Positions 1-10,084 of a stretch of 60,930 nt of DNA are shown here, one piece after another; within the stretch, counting starts at the first letter, position 1, and each line of letters opens with the position of its first letter. The notes below the pieces were generated by a model. That model was not told the origin of the DNA and did not search any database. It saw nothing but the letters and a program-made list of their open reading frames with translations. A program made the position numbers and the translations under genes. Origin of the DNA: Nemertoderma westbladi (taxonomy: Eukaryota; Xenacoelomorpha; Nemertodermatida; Nemertodermatidae); NCBI GenBank assembly GCA_032718475.1, contig JAUCBJ010004252.1, positions 1-60,930 of the forward strand, given 5' to 3'.

Positions 1-932
1 TGCTCAATCTATTTATTTTAAATGTATTTATTTATTATCATCGTTATGAAATATTAAATATGTATATGTTCGGATTGTGGCGGCTGGCCTATTAGAGTCA
101 GAAAAAAAGTAACAAAAAAAAGTAAAAAAATAATAAATTAAAATAAAAAAAAATGAAAAAAAAAAATAAAATAAAAATAAATAAAAAAGAGGGTCTTGCC
201 TTTGAGACCCTCGGTCACCCTCGATTACAGCGGCAATTCATTAAAGAGATTGGAACTTGTCTCCATGCCGCCACTCTGGAGCCACGATCCCATCAGTTCA
301 TCCTACAACGCCTCCTAATAACCATTCTCACCGGCAACACGGCCTCCATCTTTGGGACCATGGACCCTGCCCTGTCTGAAGGTCTCTACGAGGTTCTCTC
401 TCTGACTCCCTCAACAGATCGATGAAGCCTTTTTATTTTATTTTATTTTATTCTATTTTTATTTTATATTATTTTTAGTTATTCTATTTACTCTTCAGAC
501 CTTTCACGACCTCAAGTGTTTTTATCGTCTTTTTATTTCATTTCACTGCCATTTGTTTCATCATGTCCGACCTTTTAAACTCTTTTTTATTACATCATGC
601 CCGGAATTTCCGTTCTTTTGTTAGACAACCACCGATACCCTAGTTCCAGTCCCCCTAGTCCCCATTAATAATATCTGATAGGAAGGAAGCACAAGCTAAA
701 ATTATATTTATGGGGTTTTTGGGGTCGCTGATTTCATTTCCGATGACAGTTTTAATATTTGGTGGAATGTAGTCTGTACGTCTATCGGGTGTCGGTCTGT
801 CTTACATATTAAGAAATTGTATTATATATCATAATTACTAATTACTTTAATATGATATCAACTACAAATATTATAATATATAATATTATGTGTATAATAT
901 ATATATATTAATATATATTGTTTTCCTTTTAG
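1..932. other. Upstream intron or intergenic sequence
   Basis: AT-rich sequence with long A and T runs (100-185, 436-480). Apart from the short GC-richer coding-like fragment at 180-425 there is no gene. Around 707-750 lies a single motif (GGGGTCGCTG followed by TTCATTTCCGATG) that resembles the repeat family expanded at 29340-30165. The T-rich stretch at 915-930 is the polypyrimidine tract of the first LamG exon. Confidence 0.5.
180..425 (+). pseudogene. Short retroelement-like ORF relic
   Basis: An open frame embedded in A-rich sequence becomes GC-richer between about 190 and 420. It encodes the pattern ETLGHPRLQRQFIKEIG followed by a QRLLITILTGNTASIFGT stretch. A similar pattern (an ETLG start, an IG turn, then QRL and a hydrophobic GN-A segment) is familiar from C-terminal regions of retroelement ORFs in marine invertebrates. 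There is no plausible start (the apparent N-terminus is translated poly-A), and no splice acceptor fits the gene downstream. It is best read as a fragment of a mobile-element ORF. The family assignment is from memory of the pattern and is weak. Confidence 0.3.
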
Positions 933-1595
933 GTAATTGTGCTTCTGATTCCTGGTGGACACTTGATAATGCTGATGGTAATAATGATAAGCAAGGGAAT
1001 AATAATGGACAAGTTCAGGGTAATGTAAGATATGGTCCTGGACCGGGAGGTGTGGAAAACCAGGCAATGGGTTTTCAAAATGGGTTCCTACAGATTCCAC
1101 ATTTTGATGCATTAACATCAGAGACATTCACAATGGTGATGTTTGTGAAGAGGGGAGGAGGAGGACATGCACCAATATATGAGATAGGAACCAGTTCAGC
1201 AAGGGGCTCACATTTATGGACTCACCCTCATATTACCTCCTTGTGGTATAACCCAGTAGTTGGTGGAGTTCCTGGACAACAAGTTGATAATGCTATCGTT
1301 CTTGATGAATGGCATTTGGTTGCGATTGGAAGAAGTGAAATAAATAGGCAACAATTCATTTACAGTCGACGTGTTGGAAGTCATGATGATATTAGAGCTC
1401 GAAGGGAAGTCGAACAAGTAAATACAGCAAAATGCCCAGTAGATATGTATGGAGATCTTACATTGGGGAAATTACTTCAAGGCGGACATGCATTTCCTGG
1501 ATACATTGCCCATGCACGGTACTACAGCTGCTATCTATCAGTTGAAGAACTGGATGCAACATATGGAGAACTATTTCCACAAATTTCACCTTCTG
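933..1595 (+). CDS. LamG/pentraxin-like domain exon 1
   Basis: Exon of 663 bases (221 codons, phase 1-1) between a clear acceptor (TTTTCCTTTTAG) and the donor GTTAGT. It encodes one jelly-roll domain of the concanavalin A-like LamG superfamily. Landmarks in order: an N-terminal Cys before DSWWTL, RYGPGPGG, LTSETFTM, FVKRGGGGHAPIYE, SLWYNPVV, DEWHLVAIGRS, RQQFIYSRRVG, GDLTLGK, then FPGYIAHARYYSCYLS and the closing helix-like VEELDATYGEL. The first and last cysteines bracket the fold and probably pair. Such domains bind carbohydrate or protein ligands outside the cell; no ligand can be deduced here. The segment DIRARREVE contains an RARR tetrapeptide resembling a furin site, shared only with exon 5. 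The sequence is almost identical to exon 5 at 21516-22178. Confidence 0.87.
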
Positions 1596-1939
1596 GTTAG
1601 TGTAAAACAATTCTTGTAATAGTAATACTTGCAATTACCGATTTTACAATTTATTTACAATAATCAATGGAATGTGTCCATGGTTGGACAACATATGAAG
1701 TCAGTATTATTGTTGAAAAGTTTAAATTTAACTTTAAAAGACCATGATATTTTTCATATGAAGAAAAAGAAAGATTGCATATTTTATTTTATTTTAATAA
1801 TTATATTTTAAATTAATATTTTTATATTTATATGCCCTGTGTAAGAATTTTCTGGTGATGCATCCTGATGTATGACCATGCATGCGGTTGGCACCACACT
1901 GGTTATATAACATGGCCCATGCGAGGGTGAAATCATTGT

Positions 1940-2150
1940 ACCACAACAGGTATAGATGTGACCCAGTGCCCAGCTGGTAATATTGAACCCCACTGGGTGT
2001 AAATGTGACCCTGCGCCCAAGTGGTAACAGAGTAGGTGTAGATGTGAAGTAGTGTCCAGCTTGTAACATGGCACCATACCAGGTGTAGAAGTGACAATGC
2101 ACCGAGGTGATAACACACGACTTGGTGTAGACATGACCCATCATCCTCGT
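1940..2150. repeat. Degenerate minisatellite, about 40-50 bp period
   Basis: Five related words of the form GTGTAGATGTGAC begin near 1950, 1998, 2036, 2080 and 2124. They alternate with CCAGCTGGTAA-type words, giving a worn tandem repeat. The last part of the array (about 2112-2147) reappears almost unchanged at 4630-4665 in the next intron, so this repeat or its source element is dispersed locally. Coding potential in its overlapping minus-strand frames is an artefact of the repeat. Confidence 0.6.
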
Positions 2151-2184
2151 AGATGGCATCACACACAATTGGATGCATGCTCTA

Positions 2185-2415
2185 ACGCAGCATGCATTAA
2201 TAATGCTATGCTGACTTATCAACAAAATTGCGCAGCCAAATTCCTTATTCCCCAATGACTTTCTTGACATTATCCGCATCTTTAAGGCCAGTGGCCAGTC
2301 TCAAGAAAGTCATGCATGAGCTGTCCACTATGCTTCTTTTCTCCTTTGAGGCTGCCAAGGCACAAGATTGTATACTGGCTGGTCTTCACGGTGAAAGCAA
2401 TGTCCTGCCATAATG
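2185..2415 (-). mobile_element. LINE family B, 3' terminal fragment
   Basis: Minus-strand sequence matching the last ~240 bases of the LINE B element at 25125-28636. It has the same order of words (for example CTTTAAGGCCAGTG, CTCAAGAAAGT, GCTGTCCAC, CAAGATTGTATACTGGCTGG, AAGCAATGTCCTGC) seen at 25230-25370. It corresponds to the C-terminal part of the reverse transcriptase ORF plus the 3' UTR, with many substitutions and no open frame of its own. It is an old 5'-truncated copy. Confidence 0.75.
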
Positions 2416-2613
2416 TCGAGGCTACCCTTAGAGTAGACGTCATTTGAATTCTAAAAGCTTACAAACTTACTGTACAAACTTAAACAAATAAGCTAATATC
2501 TAACTAATATCTATACTAATAAAGAAATTGTTTATCATTGTTAACATTCTTGTGAGTAATGAAGAGAAGTAAGTTTTATATCACCATATTTATACCATCT
2601 ATGTTTAATATAG

Positions 2614-3294
2614 ATCAATGTCATTATGACTCTTGGTGGACTTTAAACCCAAATGATAATGGTAATGATATGCAAGGAACGCTAACCGGGATTGACCATG
2701 GAGCTGTGCGTTATGGCCCTGGGCCTGGAGGTAGTGAAAGCCATGCGATGGGTACTGCCCATGGGTATTTATCAATTGCACATGGTCCTGATGAATTAAC
2801 CTCAGAGACATTCACTATGTTGATGTTTGTGAAGAGAGGAGGAGGAGGACATGCACCGATATATGAATATGGAACCAGCCAAGCAAGGGGTTCACATTTC
2901 TGGACTCACCCACATGCCACCTCTTTGTGGTATAACCCAGTAGTAACTGGTGTTGCAGGACAAGAAGTTGCGAATGCTTTAAAGATGGATGAATGGCATC
3001 TGGTTGCAATTGGAAGAAGTGAAGTTAATAGACAACAATTCATTTACAGTCGACGTGTTGGCAGTCTTAATCATATTAGAAGAGAAGTTGAAACAATTAA
3101 TACTGATAGATGTCCAGTGGATATATATGGGGATCTTACTTTGGGGAAATACCTTCAAGGAGGCCATGCATTTCCTGGATACATAGCCCATACCAGGTTC
3201 TACAGTTGCTACTTATCAGAAGACGAACTGGATGCAACTTATGAGGAACTAGTACATAAAGTGTCAGTCACACAAAAAGAACATATGCATAGAG
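2614..3294 (+). CDS. LamG/pentraxin-like domain exon 2
   Basis: Exon of 681 bases (227 codons, phase 1-1), acceptor TTTAATATAG and donor GTGAGA. It encodes the same jelly-roll domain as exon 1: Cys then DSWWTL, RYGPGPGG, LTSETFTM, FVKRGGGGHAPIYE, SHFWTHPHATSLWYNPVV, DEWHLVAIGRSE, RQQFIYSRRVG, GDLTLGK, FPGYIAHTRFYSCYLS. All three cysteines are kept. After the domain it has a longer hydrophilic tail than the other exons (KVSVTQKEHMHRG), probably an interdomain linker. The open frame continues to 3419, but the good donor at 3295 and the phase pattern mark the exon end. About 120 bases of the centre are almost identical to exon 6, while the flanks are diverged, suggesting gene conversion. Confidence 0.85.
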
Positions 3295-3824
3295 GTGAGA
3301 TAATGATTTATCAGTTTAATATATATGATGTTGAAATTCACTGTGACACAGCCAATCCCAGCCTACTAAAGGAATACATAGACTATAAATTAAAATACAA
3401 TACTAGACCAATGATATAATAACACTGTAGTACTTTAAGTTATGGGCATTGGTTATACACAGTTCAGTCTTCCAAATAATTTTCAAATAATTTCCAAACC
3501 TGTACTGTAAATGTTGGTTGTATTTATTATTCACCTCATGTCAATCATTCAATCACCTCATCAATGTGTTTTATATATAAATATTATATATAAGTTCCTA
3601 CATTCTAACGGTTACTCACAAATTATCAACCAAAACACGCGGATTACTCGACTACTGGCCACTTTTATTCGACTCGAATCGTTTAAAAGACTTTGACTCG
3701 AATTTTCAATCATTATTTATACTTGTGGTGTGTTTTTAATTACGCCATATAGATCATTTATCAAACTTAATTCTTCTCAAAAATTACAATATTTATTAAA
3801 TGCCTACTTAATCTAGAAAGATTT

Positions 3825-4375
3825 ATGATTACGCTAGTTTTAAAACAAATGATTTTCCAGCCAGTCGGTCAACTTATAAGATCTCTTCCTGTTGATAGTA
3901 AAATTGAGGTATTCTATTCAGACTTTGAAAATATATGTAATTTATTTTATATCTTCTTAACAAAAGTATATATTAGAATAAAGTGCCATCCGATCTATTC
4001 AATTACCGACATATTTCCCTCTTATCAGTTTTTAATAAATTATTTGAGTCAATATCTTTAGCTATCTCATTAATTGTACAAAAGCTACCAGCCTTAAACG
4101 ACTGTCTATATCTATCTGTCATGTATATTGAAGAAAAAAGTGTTTGTTACACTGGATTACAAAATTATAAGTAGAAAGCTCGATTGTGATGGAATAAGAG
4201 GCTCCGCACATAAACTTTTCCATAGCTACTCAGTAATATATCACAATTATTGTTTCTGTCAGTATTTGTCATTCTTCAATGCACACTCTAATGTGTCGCC
4301 GCATCCTCAAGGCGAAGTTCTAGGTCCTGTGTTATTTTACTTATTAATAAATAGGAGCCCTTAAAAAAACTAGAA
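3825..4375 (+). mobile_element. LINE reverse transcriptase relic (CR1/L2-like, family C type)
   Basis: Two broken frames carry reverse transcriptase landmarks. Near 3983-4050 the translation PSDLFNYRHISLLSVFNKL matches the NYRPISLL region of LINE RTs. Near 4290-4350 the word SPHPQGEVLGPVLFYLLIN matches the VPQGSVLGPLLF region. Between them are frame changes and stops, so this is a decayed copy. Its RT type (PQGSVLGP, unlike the LQGDTLAP of families A and B) fits the family whose endonuclease part lies at 56930-58420. No catalytic YADD motif is left. Confidence 0.65.
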
Positions 4376-5044
4376 TCACTATTTCCTGATTGGTTTTAAA
4401 CAGGGTACCTAGCAACGTCAACCACCAACAACTGGATTAAATAGCAGTTGCCCTTAAAACATCAAGAGTCACACTATTCAGGGTTTTTTTTTTCAAATGT
4501 TCACTGTGAAAAGTTTCTAAACGGTCAGAAAAAATTTTGAAAATCTAAATTTTTATTAGGAAACCAAAATAATTTACTCAATGGCGAATGAATTAAAAAA
4601 GTGAAAAGTAGGCATGCAATACACTGCTGTCAACACACGACTTGGTGTAGACATGACCCATCATCCGTCAACTGTCAACCGTACGTACATATATTAAACT
4701 AATAAGGCATATCCACATCATTGGTGACGGTCGCAGTAGAAAGGTCAAACTAAAAAAATTATATTTTGAGATAAATGCGTTGAAAGTTTTTGTTGTTGAA
4801 ATTCAATTAAATGCTTATATTTATCTTAAACATAAAGAACTGCAGGGAAATTAGATTCAAATTATGATCACGATCGTAACTGAACTTTTCTACTTTAGTA
4901 AATATGTAATATTATGGTTTTGTTCAGATATAAAAAAATGAGAAAGCGCGTGACCAGGGGTTGAACCAGCGCTATACGTACGTTTCAGTTGCATTAACAG
5001 CTCAACTCCAATTTATCTACTTTACTAACAATGTATTCTTAAGT

Positions 5045-5330
5045 TTCCGTGTTTCCGAGTTTCCGGTGACTTCCAAATCCTGGAAAGCTTATTCAAGGCT
5101 GCCCATACATTTCCCTTACGTATACGAAGGTCCTCCTTACCTGACTTCCGGATCCATGATCCCAGGTAACAGAAGTCGTCCACATGCTCAAGCATACCAT
5201 CCTTTGAGCTTATGCTCATCCGGTCAGAGACTTGCCGAGGACTTTCAAAGTTAACTGTCAAAATTTTGGTCTTTCTGGAGTTAATAAATGGACGGGGAAC
5301 TGGATGCAATAAAAATGCATCCCTCTCGAG
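5045..5330 (-). mobile_element. LINE family B, internal RT fragment
   Basis: Minus-strand fragment closely matching 25617-25840 of the LINE B element. It encodes NSRKTKILTVNFESPRQVSD and DDFCYLGSWIRKSG, the segment that follows the catalytic FADD motif. It is truncated on both sides, and the reading frame is disturbed near its 3' end (RIRKGNVW versus RIHKGKAW in the longer copy). It contains no function of its own. Confidence 0.8.
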
Positions 5331-5369
5331 GGGAAATTGGACGCAAATAACAGCTGATTACTCTCAAAA

Positions 5370-5481
5370 ATAAAACTGTAACATGTTATATTGTGTTTAG
5401 TGTATTGTTTTTGTTAAAATAACGTGCCACTGTAACCTGTTAGTTTATTGTTTTTGTTAAAATAACGTGCCACTGTAACCT
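5370..5481. repeat. Two-copy tandem duplication, about 49 bp
   Basis: The segment containing TATTGTTTTTGTTAAAATAA, followed by CGTGCCACTGTAACC, occurs twice in a row (about 5403-5440 and 5450-5480). It is a simple local duplication just upstream of the 3' end of LINE A. Confidence 0.7.
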
Positions 5482-5632
5482 TCTCCTTTCATTAAATTAA
5501 GAATTTAACATTGAGGCGGGATATTAATTCGCCAAGGCGTGTTTTGCGTCCAGTCTCCCCCCTGTCTCGCTGTACTATCTAGTATCCTACCAGCCCTATA
5601 TTGTACATGTCTACCTAGGAATACTACTACTA

Positions 5633-6106
5633 CTAGGTCGAGCGAACTCGGACAGTGGAAATGAGATCCTTCCAGGCTTCCCGATTCTCCATAGTTGTCG
5701 CAATTTCGTTTCTCCCAAGTTCAGTATCCCTTTCAAGTTGATCTATATATGTTATGGCAGGTCGTCCACGACTACGCTTTCCATGAGTTGGTTGCCAGAA
5801 AAGTAGATCTGGTATGACCTCGTCTTTACTTCGCCAGCAGTGCCCACTGAATCTTAATCTGCGTTCACGGAGGGTGGTTGATACAGGTGGTATTGTACCA
5901 TAAAGCTCGGCGTTTGTCATGTGTTTTCTCCAGCTGATGTTTATGGCTGCCCTTAGTAGTCTTGTGTAGCAACCATCAATTCGTTGTTCAAGTGATTTAG
6001 TCAGTGTCCAGGTCTCACCCCCGTATAAAAATACACTTTCCACTGTGGCTCGAAAGAACTTGGTCTTCAGGTGCCTGGAGAGATCTGATTTCCAGATGGT
6101 ATCCAT
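5633..6106 (-). CDS. LINE A reverse transcriptase C-terminal part after a frameshift
   Basis: 157 codons continuing the family A protein: the region after the catalytic core, with FLYGGETWTLTKSLEQRIDG, NISWRKHMTNAELYG and RRLRFSGHCWR. It ends at VRVRST. The stop codon TAG at 5633-5635 is itself the first unit of the element's (TAG)n tail. In-frame coding resumes upstream of its apparent first Met, between about 6218 and 6106, so the true start is in the frame of the 6219-8675 ORF. Confidence 0.8.
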   Translation of the reverse strand: MDTIWKSDLSRHLKTKFFRATVESVFLYGGETWTLTKSLEQRIDGCYTRLLRAAINISWRKHMTNAELYGTIPPVSTTLRERRLRFSGHCWRSKDEVIPDLLFWQPTHGKRSRGRPAITYIDQLERDTELGRNEIATTMENREAWKDLISTVRVRST

Positions 6107-6218
6107 TTTTGATAGAGCTACCCAAGCCTTTGCTTTCCTAACTTCTATGTCCTTTTTGCTACTCTCTATCCATGATCCAAGGTACTGGAAGTCGTCGACC
6201 TTCCTTAGTTGATTATTA

Positions 6219-8675
6219 TCAATGGTTTGTCAAGTTTCCATCAACATTAAAGGTCATGAATTCGGTCTTGGTAGCATTTATATGCAATCCAACCTCCTTA
6301 GCAGCCCTCTCCACTTTATTTAGTAGAAGCTGTGCATCTGCTAGCGTATTAGAGAGCAGGGCGATGTCATCCGCAAAGTCGGTGTCTGTGACTGTAGTTG
6401 CCGGATATCTACTACTTCTGCGTTCTTGAAGTGTGAATCCCAGATCTTCACCCTTTGTGGCCGTCCTCATTGCGTAATCCAGCACAATTACAAATAGTAA
6501 TGGTGCTAATGTGTCACCTTGCAGTACGCCAGCCAGGATTGAGAAAAACTCAGTTTCACCATCTGGTGAGAGTACCTGCGCTTCTGTGTCACAATATAAC
6601 AATCCAATGCCAGCAACAATTACTTCTGGTATTCCATAAGCTCTTAGGATTTCAAGCATTTTACCTCTATGGATGGAGTCGAATGCCTTCTTGAAGTCCA
6701 CAAAAGTCATGACTGCGGGGAGATTCTTTGACTTAATTCCTTCAATCAGTCTCCGTAGTGCAAGTATCTGAGCTATTGTTGATCTACTTGGTCGAAATCC
6801 GTTTTGGCTCTTACGCAGTAGTTTCTCTATGTGAGACCTAATCCTATATAGAATCATTTTATTGTATATTTTGGCAGCTACCACAAGCAGACAGATCCCA
6901 CGATAGTTTGTTGGTATGCCGAGGTCTCCTTTCTTGGGGAGAGGCTTTAGTTGACCTTTAGTCCAAATTGGTGGTGGCTTTTCCCCTTTTAACATCCGGT
7001 TGCAAACATTCAATAATGGTCTATTTAGCACTCCGGTTTTCCATACCTCCGCTGGCATTTCATCTAATCCACTCGCTTTATTATTGGACATGCTTTTAAT
7101 GCTTCTTTGGAGTTCGGCAGGTGTGAAGTCCCCTGTTTCTATAGGTAATGTCTTGTCATATATTTTCCTTGTAGGGCTGACCTCGATGTTTGGTGGCTGC
7201 CCAAGCAAGTTGCTGAAGTGATTTTTCCACTTCCCAACACGTTCTTCAGGACTATCGGCTTTGAGGCGCCCCTTTGCACAACTTTTCCGACCAGATACCT
7301 CATTTACAGTTTGCCAGGTAAGTCTTGATTGTTGCTGTATGTGAGCAGTTGTAATTGCTTCAGTTTTATCCTGTATGTACTTTTCCTGGCTGATGTTGTA
7401 GGCCAATTTAAGATCGTCCTTAGCTTTCTCAACCTTGTTAATGTTTTCGGTTGTTGGTTGTTCGGTTTTAACTTTGTAGGCTATCTTAAGATCTTCTCTC
7501 TTACAATTAACCTCAGAGTTTTGCCATGGCACATACTGTTTTCGTTTAGGTTTCTGGGGGATATGCCTCTTAGCTGATTCCTTGTGGGCTGTTATTATAT
7601 TTTGGTATATTGAATCGGTGGATTGGTCTTCATCCATTGACTGAAGTGCTTCAAAGCTGTTTTGAACTTCTACTGTATAAGCATCCTTTACAGCATTGTC
7701 AGTTCTGAGTTTCTCCCAGTCATAGTTGATTTGCTTGCTTGTCCTGGGTTTGCTGGCTCTCAAACTGAGTCTGATCTCTGCAGTCACAATTCTGTGGTCC
7801 GAACCAATTAGGTTGAACGAGCTGTATGCCTCACAGTTGATCATGCTATTTCTCCACTTTTTGTTTATAAGGATGTAATCCAGTTGTGCTTTGGTTCCAT
7901 TAGGGTATTGAAAGGTCCATAGCTTCCCCTTACTCTTTTCGAATGTGTTGTTTGTTGGTATCAATTCACATTCTTCCATTAGGTCTAAGAGTAAGTACCC
8001 ATTTCTGTTAGAACTGGTGTTATAGGTGTAACCCTTGATGTCTTCTGGGCCAATTTGCGCATTCAGGTCACCAGCAATGACTTTAACATTGTGTTTCGGG
8101 ATGTCCTTAATAAGTCCAGTCAGTTCTTCATAAAACTTGACTGCTTGTTCTGGATCTGATGCATTGGTTGGACTGTAGCAACATATAACTGTTGTCTTGG
8201 GATTCCCATCAAATCTTGCGATCATAACCCTGGAATTTATAGATTCGATGTTGTTTAGGGTCTTAAGTGCAAATGGGCTTAGCAGAATTCCTACTCCACC
8301 AATTGATGCATTGGCCGAGTTTCTTACTGCTGAGCTTGTTACTAACGTCCATCCATTTCCAATGTCATTGTACTTCATGGCAGTGTCTTCATGACAAATC
8401 CGATGTTCTTGGATGCAGATGATGTCGATGTTATATTCCATTGCCAGAGTGACCATGTCACCCTGTTTGCTCTGTGCTTTCAGCGTGCGTGCGTTCATTG
8501 TAGCAATCTTTAGTGTCTTTTTACATTTCAACAGGTTGGTTCTTCTTTCTTCTCTGTCTTCTGTTCCAGTAGCCAATTTATCGACCCCAGCCTGGTGTAC
8601 CACTGAGGGACGCGGTCCTTGTTGACCCGGGCGACGACCGAGCCGGTATTTCTCCTGGAGGGTTCTCATACTCAT
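6219..8675 (-). CDS. LINE A endonuclease and reverse transcriptase ORF (frameshifted near its 3' end)
   Basis: 818-codon frame. The N-terminal third is an APE-type endonuclease that nicks target DNA: ATMNARTL, then CIQEHR with the catalytic Glu, CCYSPTNASDPEQ, AGDLNAQIG, LDYILINKKW and GSDHRIV with the SDH triad end. The central part is the reverse transcriptase: LPKKGDLGIPTNYRGICLL, QNGFRPSRSTIAQ, FVDFKKAFDS, GVLQGDTLAPLLF and the catalytic FADDIALL. The frame stops at 6219 because, compared with the other family copies, one extra A is present near 6222-6228 (ACAAACC versus ACAACC). The C-terminal part continues in another frame at 5633-6106. An additional upstream frame (8578-8814) may belong to the same N-terminus. 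Confidence 0.85.
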   Translation of the reverse strand: MSMRTLQEKYRLGRRPGQQGPRPSVVHQAGVDKLATGTEDREERRTNLLKCKKTLKIATMNARTLKAQSKQGDMVTLAMEYNIDIICIQEHRICHEDTAMKYNDIGNGWTLVTSSAVRNSANASIGGVGILLSPFALKTLNNIESINSRVMIARFDGNPKTTVICCYSPTNASDPEQAVKFYEELTGLIKDIPKHNVKVIAGDLNAQIGPEDIKGYTYNTSSNRNGYLLLDLMEECELIPTNNTFEKSKGKLWTFQYPNGTKAQLDYILINKKWRNSMINCEAYSSFNLIGSDHRIVTAEIRLSLRASKPRTSKQINYDWEKLRTDNAVKDAYTVEVQNSFEALQSMDEDQSTDSIYQNIITAHKESAKRHIPQKPKRKQYVPWQNSEVNCKREDLKIAYKVKTEQPTTENINKVEKAKDDLKLAYNISQEKYIQDKTEAITTAHIQQQSRLTWQTVNEVSGRKSCAKGRLKADSPEERVGKWKNHFSNLLGQPPNIEVSPTRKIYDKTLPIETGDFTPAELQRSIKSMSNNKASGLDEMPAEVWKTGVLNRPLLNVCNRMLKGEKPPPIWTKGQLKPLPKKGDLGIPTNYRGICLLVVAAKIYNKMILYRIRSHIEKLLRKSQNGFRPSRSTIAQILALRRLIEGIKSKNLPAVMTFVDFKKAFDSIHRGKMLEILRAYGIPEVIVAGIGLLYCDTEAQVLSPDGETEFFSILAGVLQGDTLAPLLFVIVLDYAMRTATKGEDLGFTLQERRSSRYPATTVTDTDFADDIALLSNTLADAQLLLNKVERAAKEVGLHINATKTEFMTFNVDGNLTNH

Positions 8676-9259
8676 ATCTTTCAGTTGCGGGAGTAAACCG
8701 CTTGTGGTCGCAACTCCTACAAGCGTCTTCGCAGTAGGTCGCCGTTGGTTGATTACCTTCCACCGACCTTGTCAGCATGTCTAGCCATTGGTTGATTACC
8801 TTCCGCCTATCCATAGCCTACAGCCCTGCTGCCGACTGTAGGGGTCCATTTGTTACACCCTGAACCAAGTGTGCCTCCTGGGTTTGGGGTTAGGTTACCT
8901 AACACTGGTAGAGGAGCATCCAGTATAGACAGGGCGGGGCTTGTATCATCTCTAATGCAGATGCGTATCAAGCCTTTGCCTTCAATGGTGCCCTAGGCGC
9001 TATAGCCCTCAATGACTTATTTAGTTGACGGGGCTGAACCAACCCACTCTTGATCAACTAAATAATGAATAGGCTATGCTTATCAGGCCTGCCCTACTGG
9101 GCTGACAGCTACAGGTAGTACTACATTACTGCCATAGTGGTAACAGGATCTGGGGACCTGACCTGACCTGAAAGGAATAGGAATAACAAGTGAGCAAATA
9201 ATATAACTCATACATTATTATAAAATAATTAAGAACTTATTATCTTATTGATTTTACAG

Positions 9260-9916
9260 ATCAATGTGGTTATGAGTCGTGGTGGGCTTTGAATGAGGAC
9301 ACTGATGGTATTGATGAACTAGGGATAAATAATGGAAGAAAAATTAATGCTATTAGATATGGTCCTGGACCTGGAGGTATAGAGTCTCAGTCTATTGGTA
9401 CACAACATGGTTATATCCTAATTCCACATGAGTCTTATAAACTAGCCTCTGAGGCATTCACAATGTTGTTGTTTGTGAAAAGGGGAGGTGGACCTCATGC
9501 GCCGATTTATGAATATGGAACGAGTTCATCACGGGGTTCACATTTATGGAATCATGGTGCCAGCACCTCCTTGTGGTATAATCCAATGGTTAGTGGTGTT
9601 GCTGGACAAGAGTTCGCTCATGCTATCATCCATGATGAATGGCATATGGTTGCCATTGGAAGAAGTCAAGAAAATAGGCAGCAGTTTCTTTACAGTCGTC
9701 GTGTTGGTACTGATGTTCAAATCAGAAAGGAGATTGAAACAAAGAATACTGAGAGATGTCCAGTTGATTTGACAGGGGATCTTACATTGGGGAAATTTCT
9801 TCAAGGCGGCAATGCATTTCCTGGATACATTGCTCATGCACGGTATTATAGCTGTTATTTGTCAGTAGAAGAACTTGAGGAAACTTATATTGAATTATTA
9901 CACAGAGCAACAAAAG
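9260..9916 (+). CDS. LamG/pentraxin-like domain exon 3
   Basis: Exon of 657 bases (219 codons, phase 1-1), acceptor TGATTTTACAG and donor GTTAGC. Jelly-roll domain with Cys, ESWWALNEDTDG, RYGPGPGG, LASEAFTMLLFVKRGG, APIYEYGTSSSRGSHLW, SLWYNPMVSG, DEWHMVAIGRSQ, RQQFLYSRRVG, GDLTLGKFLQGG and FPGYIAHARYYSCYLS. Three cysteines are present in the same places as in exon 1. It is the most diverged of the six in its centre (SEAFTM for SETFTM, GGPHAP for GGGHAP, WNHGAST for WTHPHAT). The donor lies six bases before an in-frame stop, as in exons 1, 5 and 6. Confidence 0.85.
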
Positions 9917-10084
9917 GTTAGCTTTTTGCAAAATTTGAGACGTTGTCACTATATTATATATTTTTTATATTTATATAGATTAACCCAATCTACTCTAATC
10001 TCTAATCTAGATCGAATCTAGGGGTGGGGGGGGGGGGTGGGGTGAGGGGGCGTGAATCAGCCCAGACCTTTATAAAAGCCGTTG

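Larger units (their letters stand above)
1596..2613. other. Intron between LamG exons 1 and 2
   Basis: Phase-1 intron of about 1 kb. The left part (1600-1830) is AT-rich and unremarkable. The centre holds a degenerate tandem repeat (1940-2150) and the right part a LINE B tail fragment (2185-2415), each listed separately. The acceptor for exon 2 is the AG at 2612-2613. Confidence 0.6.
5624..9172 (-). mobile_element. LINE family A, nearly full-length copy
   Basis: A 3.5-kb minus-strand non-LTR retrotransposon. It carries an apurinic-type endonuclease and a reverse transcriptase of the kind often mis-annotated as craniofacial development protein 2-like. Its 3' end is a (TAG)n tail (5624-5635). 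The seven-base word AGGAATA flanks it at 5617-5623 and 9173-9179, a likely target-site duplication. The region 8820-9172 looks like the 5' untranslated part. Two other copies of the family lie at 16800-19256 and 52723-55542, and all three end with the same (TAG)n tail. Clade is probably RTE-like, from short length, endonuclease type and the microsatellite tail. Confidence 0.85.
3295..9259. other. Intron between LamG exons 2 and 3
   Basis: Phase-1 intron of about 6 kb. Outside the elements listed separately (LINE C RT relic 3825-4375, LINE B fragment 5045-5330, tandem duplication 5370-5481, LINE A 5624-9172), the stretches 3420-3820 and 4376-5040 are AT-rich with no recognisable gene. A copy of the 2112-2147 minisatellite unit sits at 4630-4665. 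The acceptor for exon 3 is ATTTTACAG ending at 9259. Confidence 0.55.

Noticed and set aside
1214-1417. Minus-strand frames opposite each LamG exon (for example 1214-1417, 2979-3191, 9544-9837, 13454-13753, 21797-22000, 24455-24667)
   Set aside because: They recur only because the sense domain sequence is conserved; they are antisense shadows without their own motifs or signals.
3295-3419. Extension of LamG exon 2 to the stop at 3420
   Set aside because: A good donor at 3295 keeps phase 1 as in all other exons. A readthrough isoform ending at 3419 is possible but unsupported.
6219-8675. Host gene resembling craniofacial development protein 2
   Set aside because: The endonuclease plus reverse transcriptase motifs, the tail and the target duplication identify a LINE; that gene name is a common mis-annotation of such elements.
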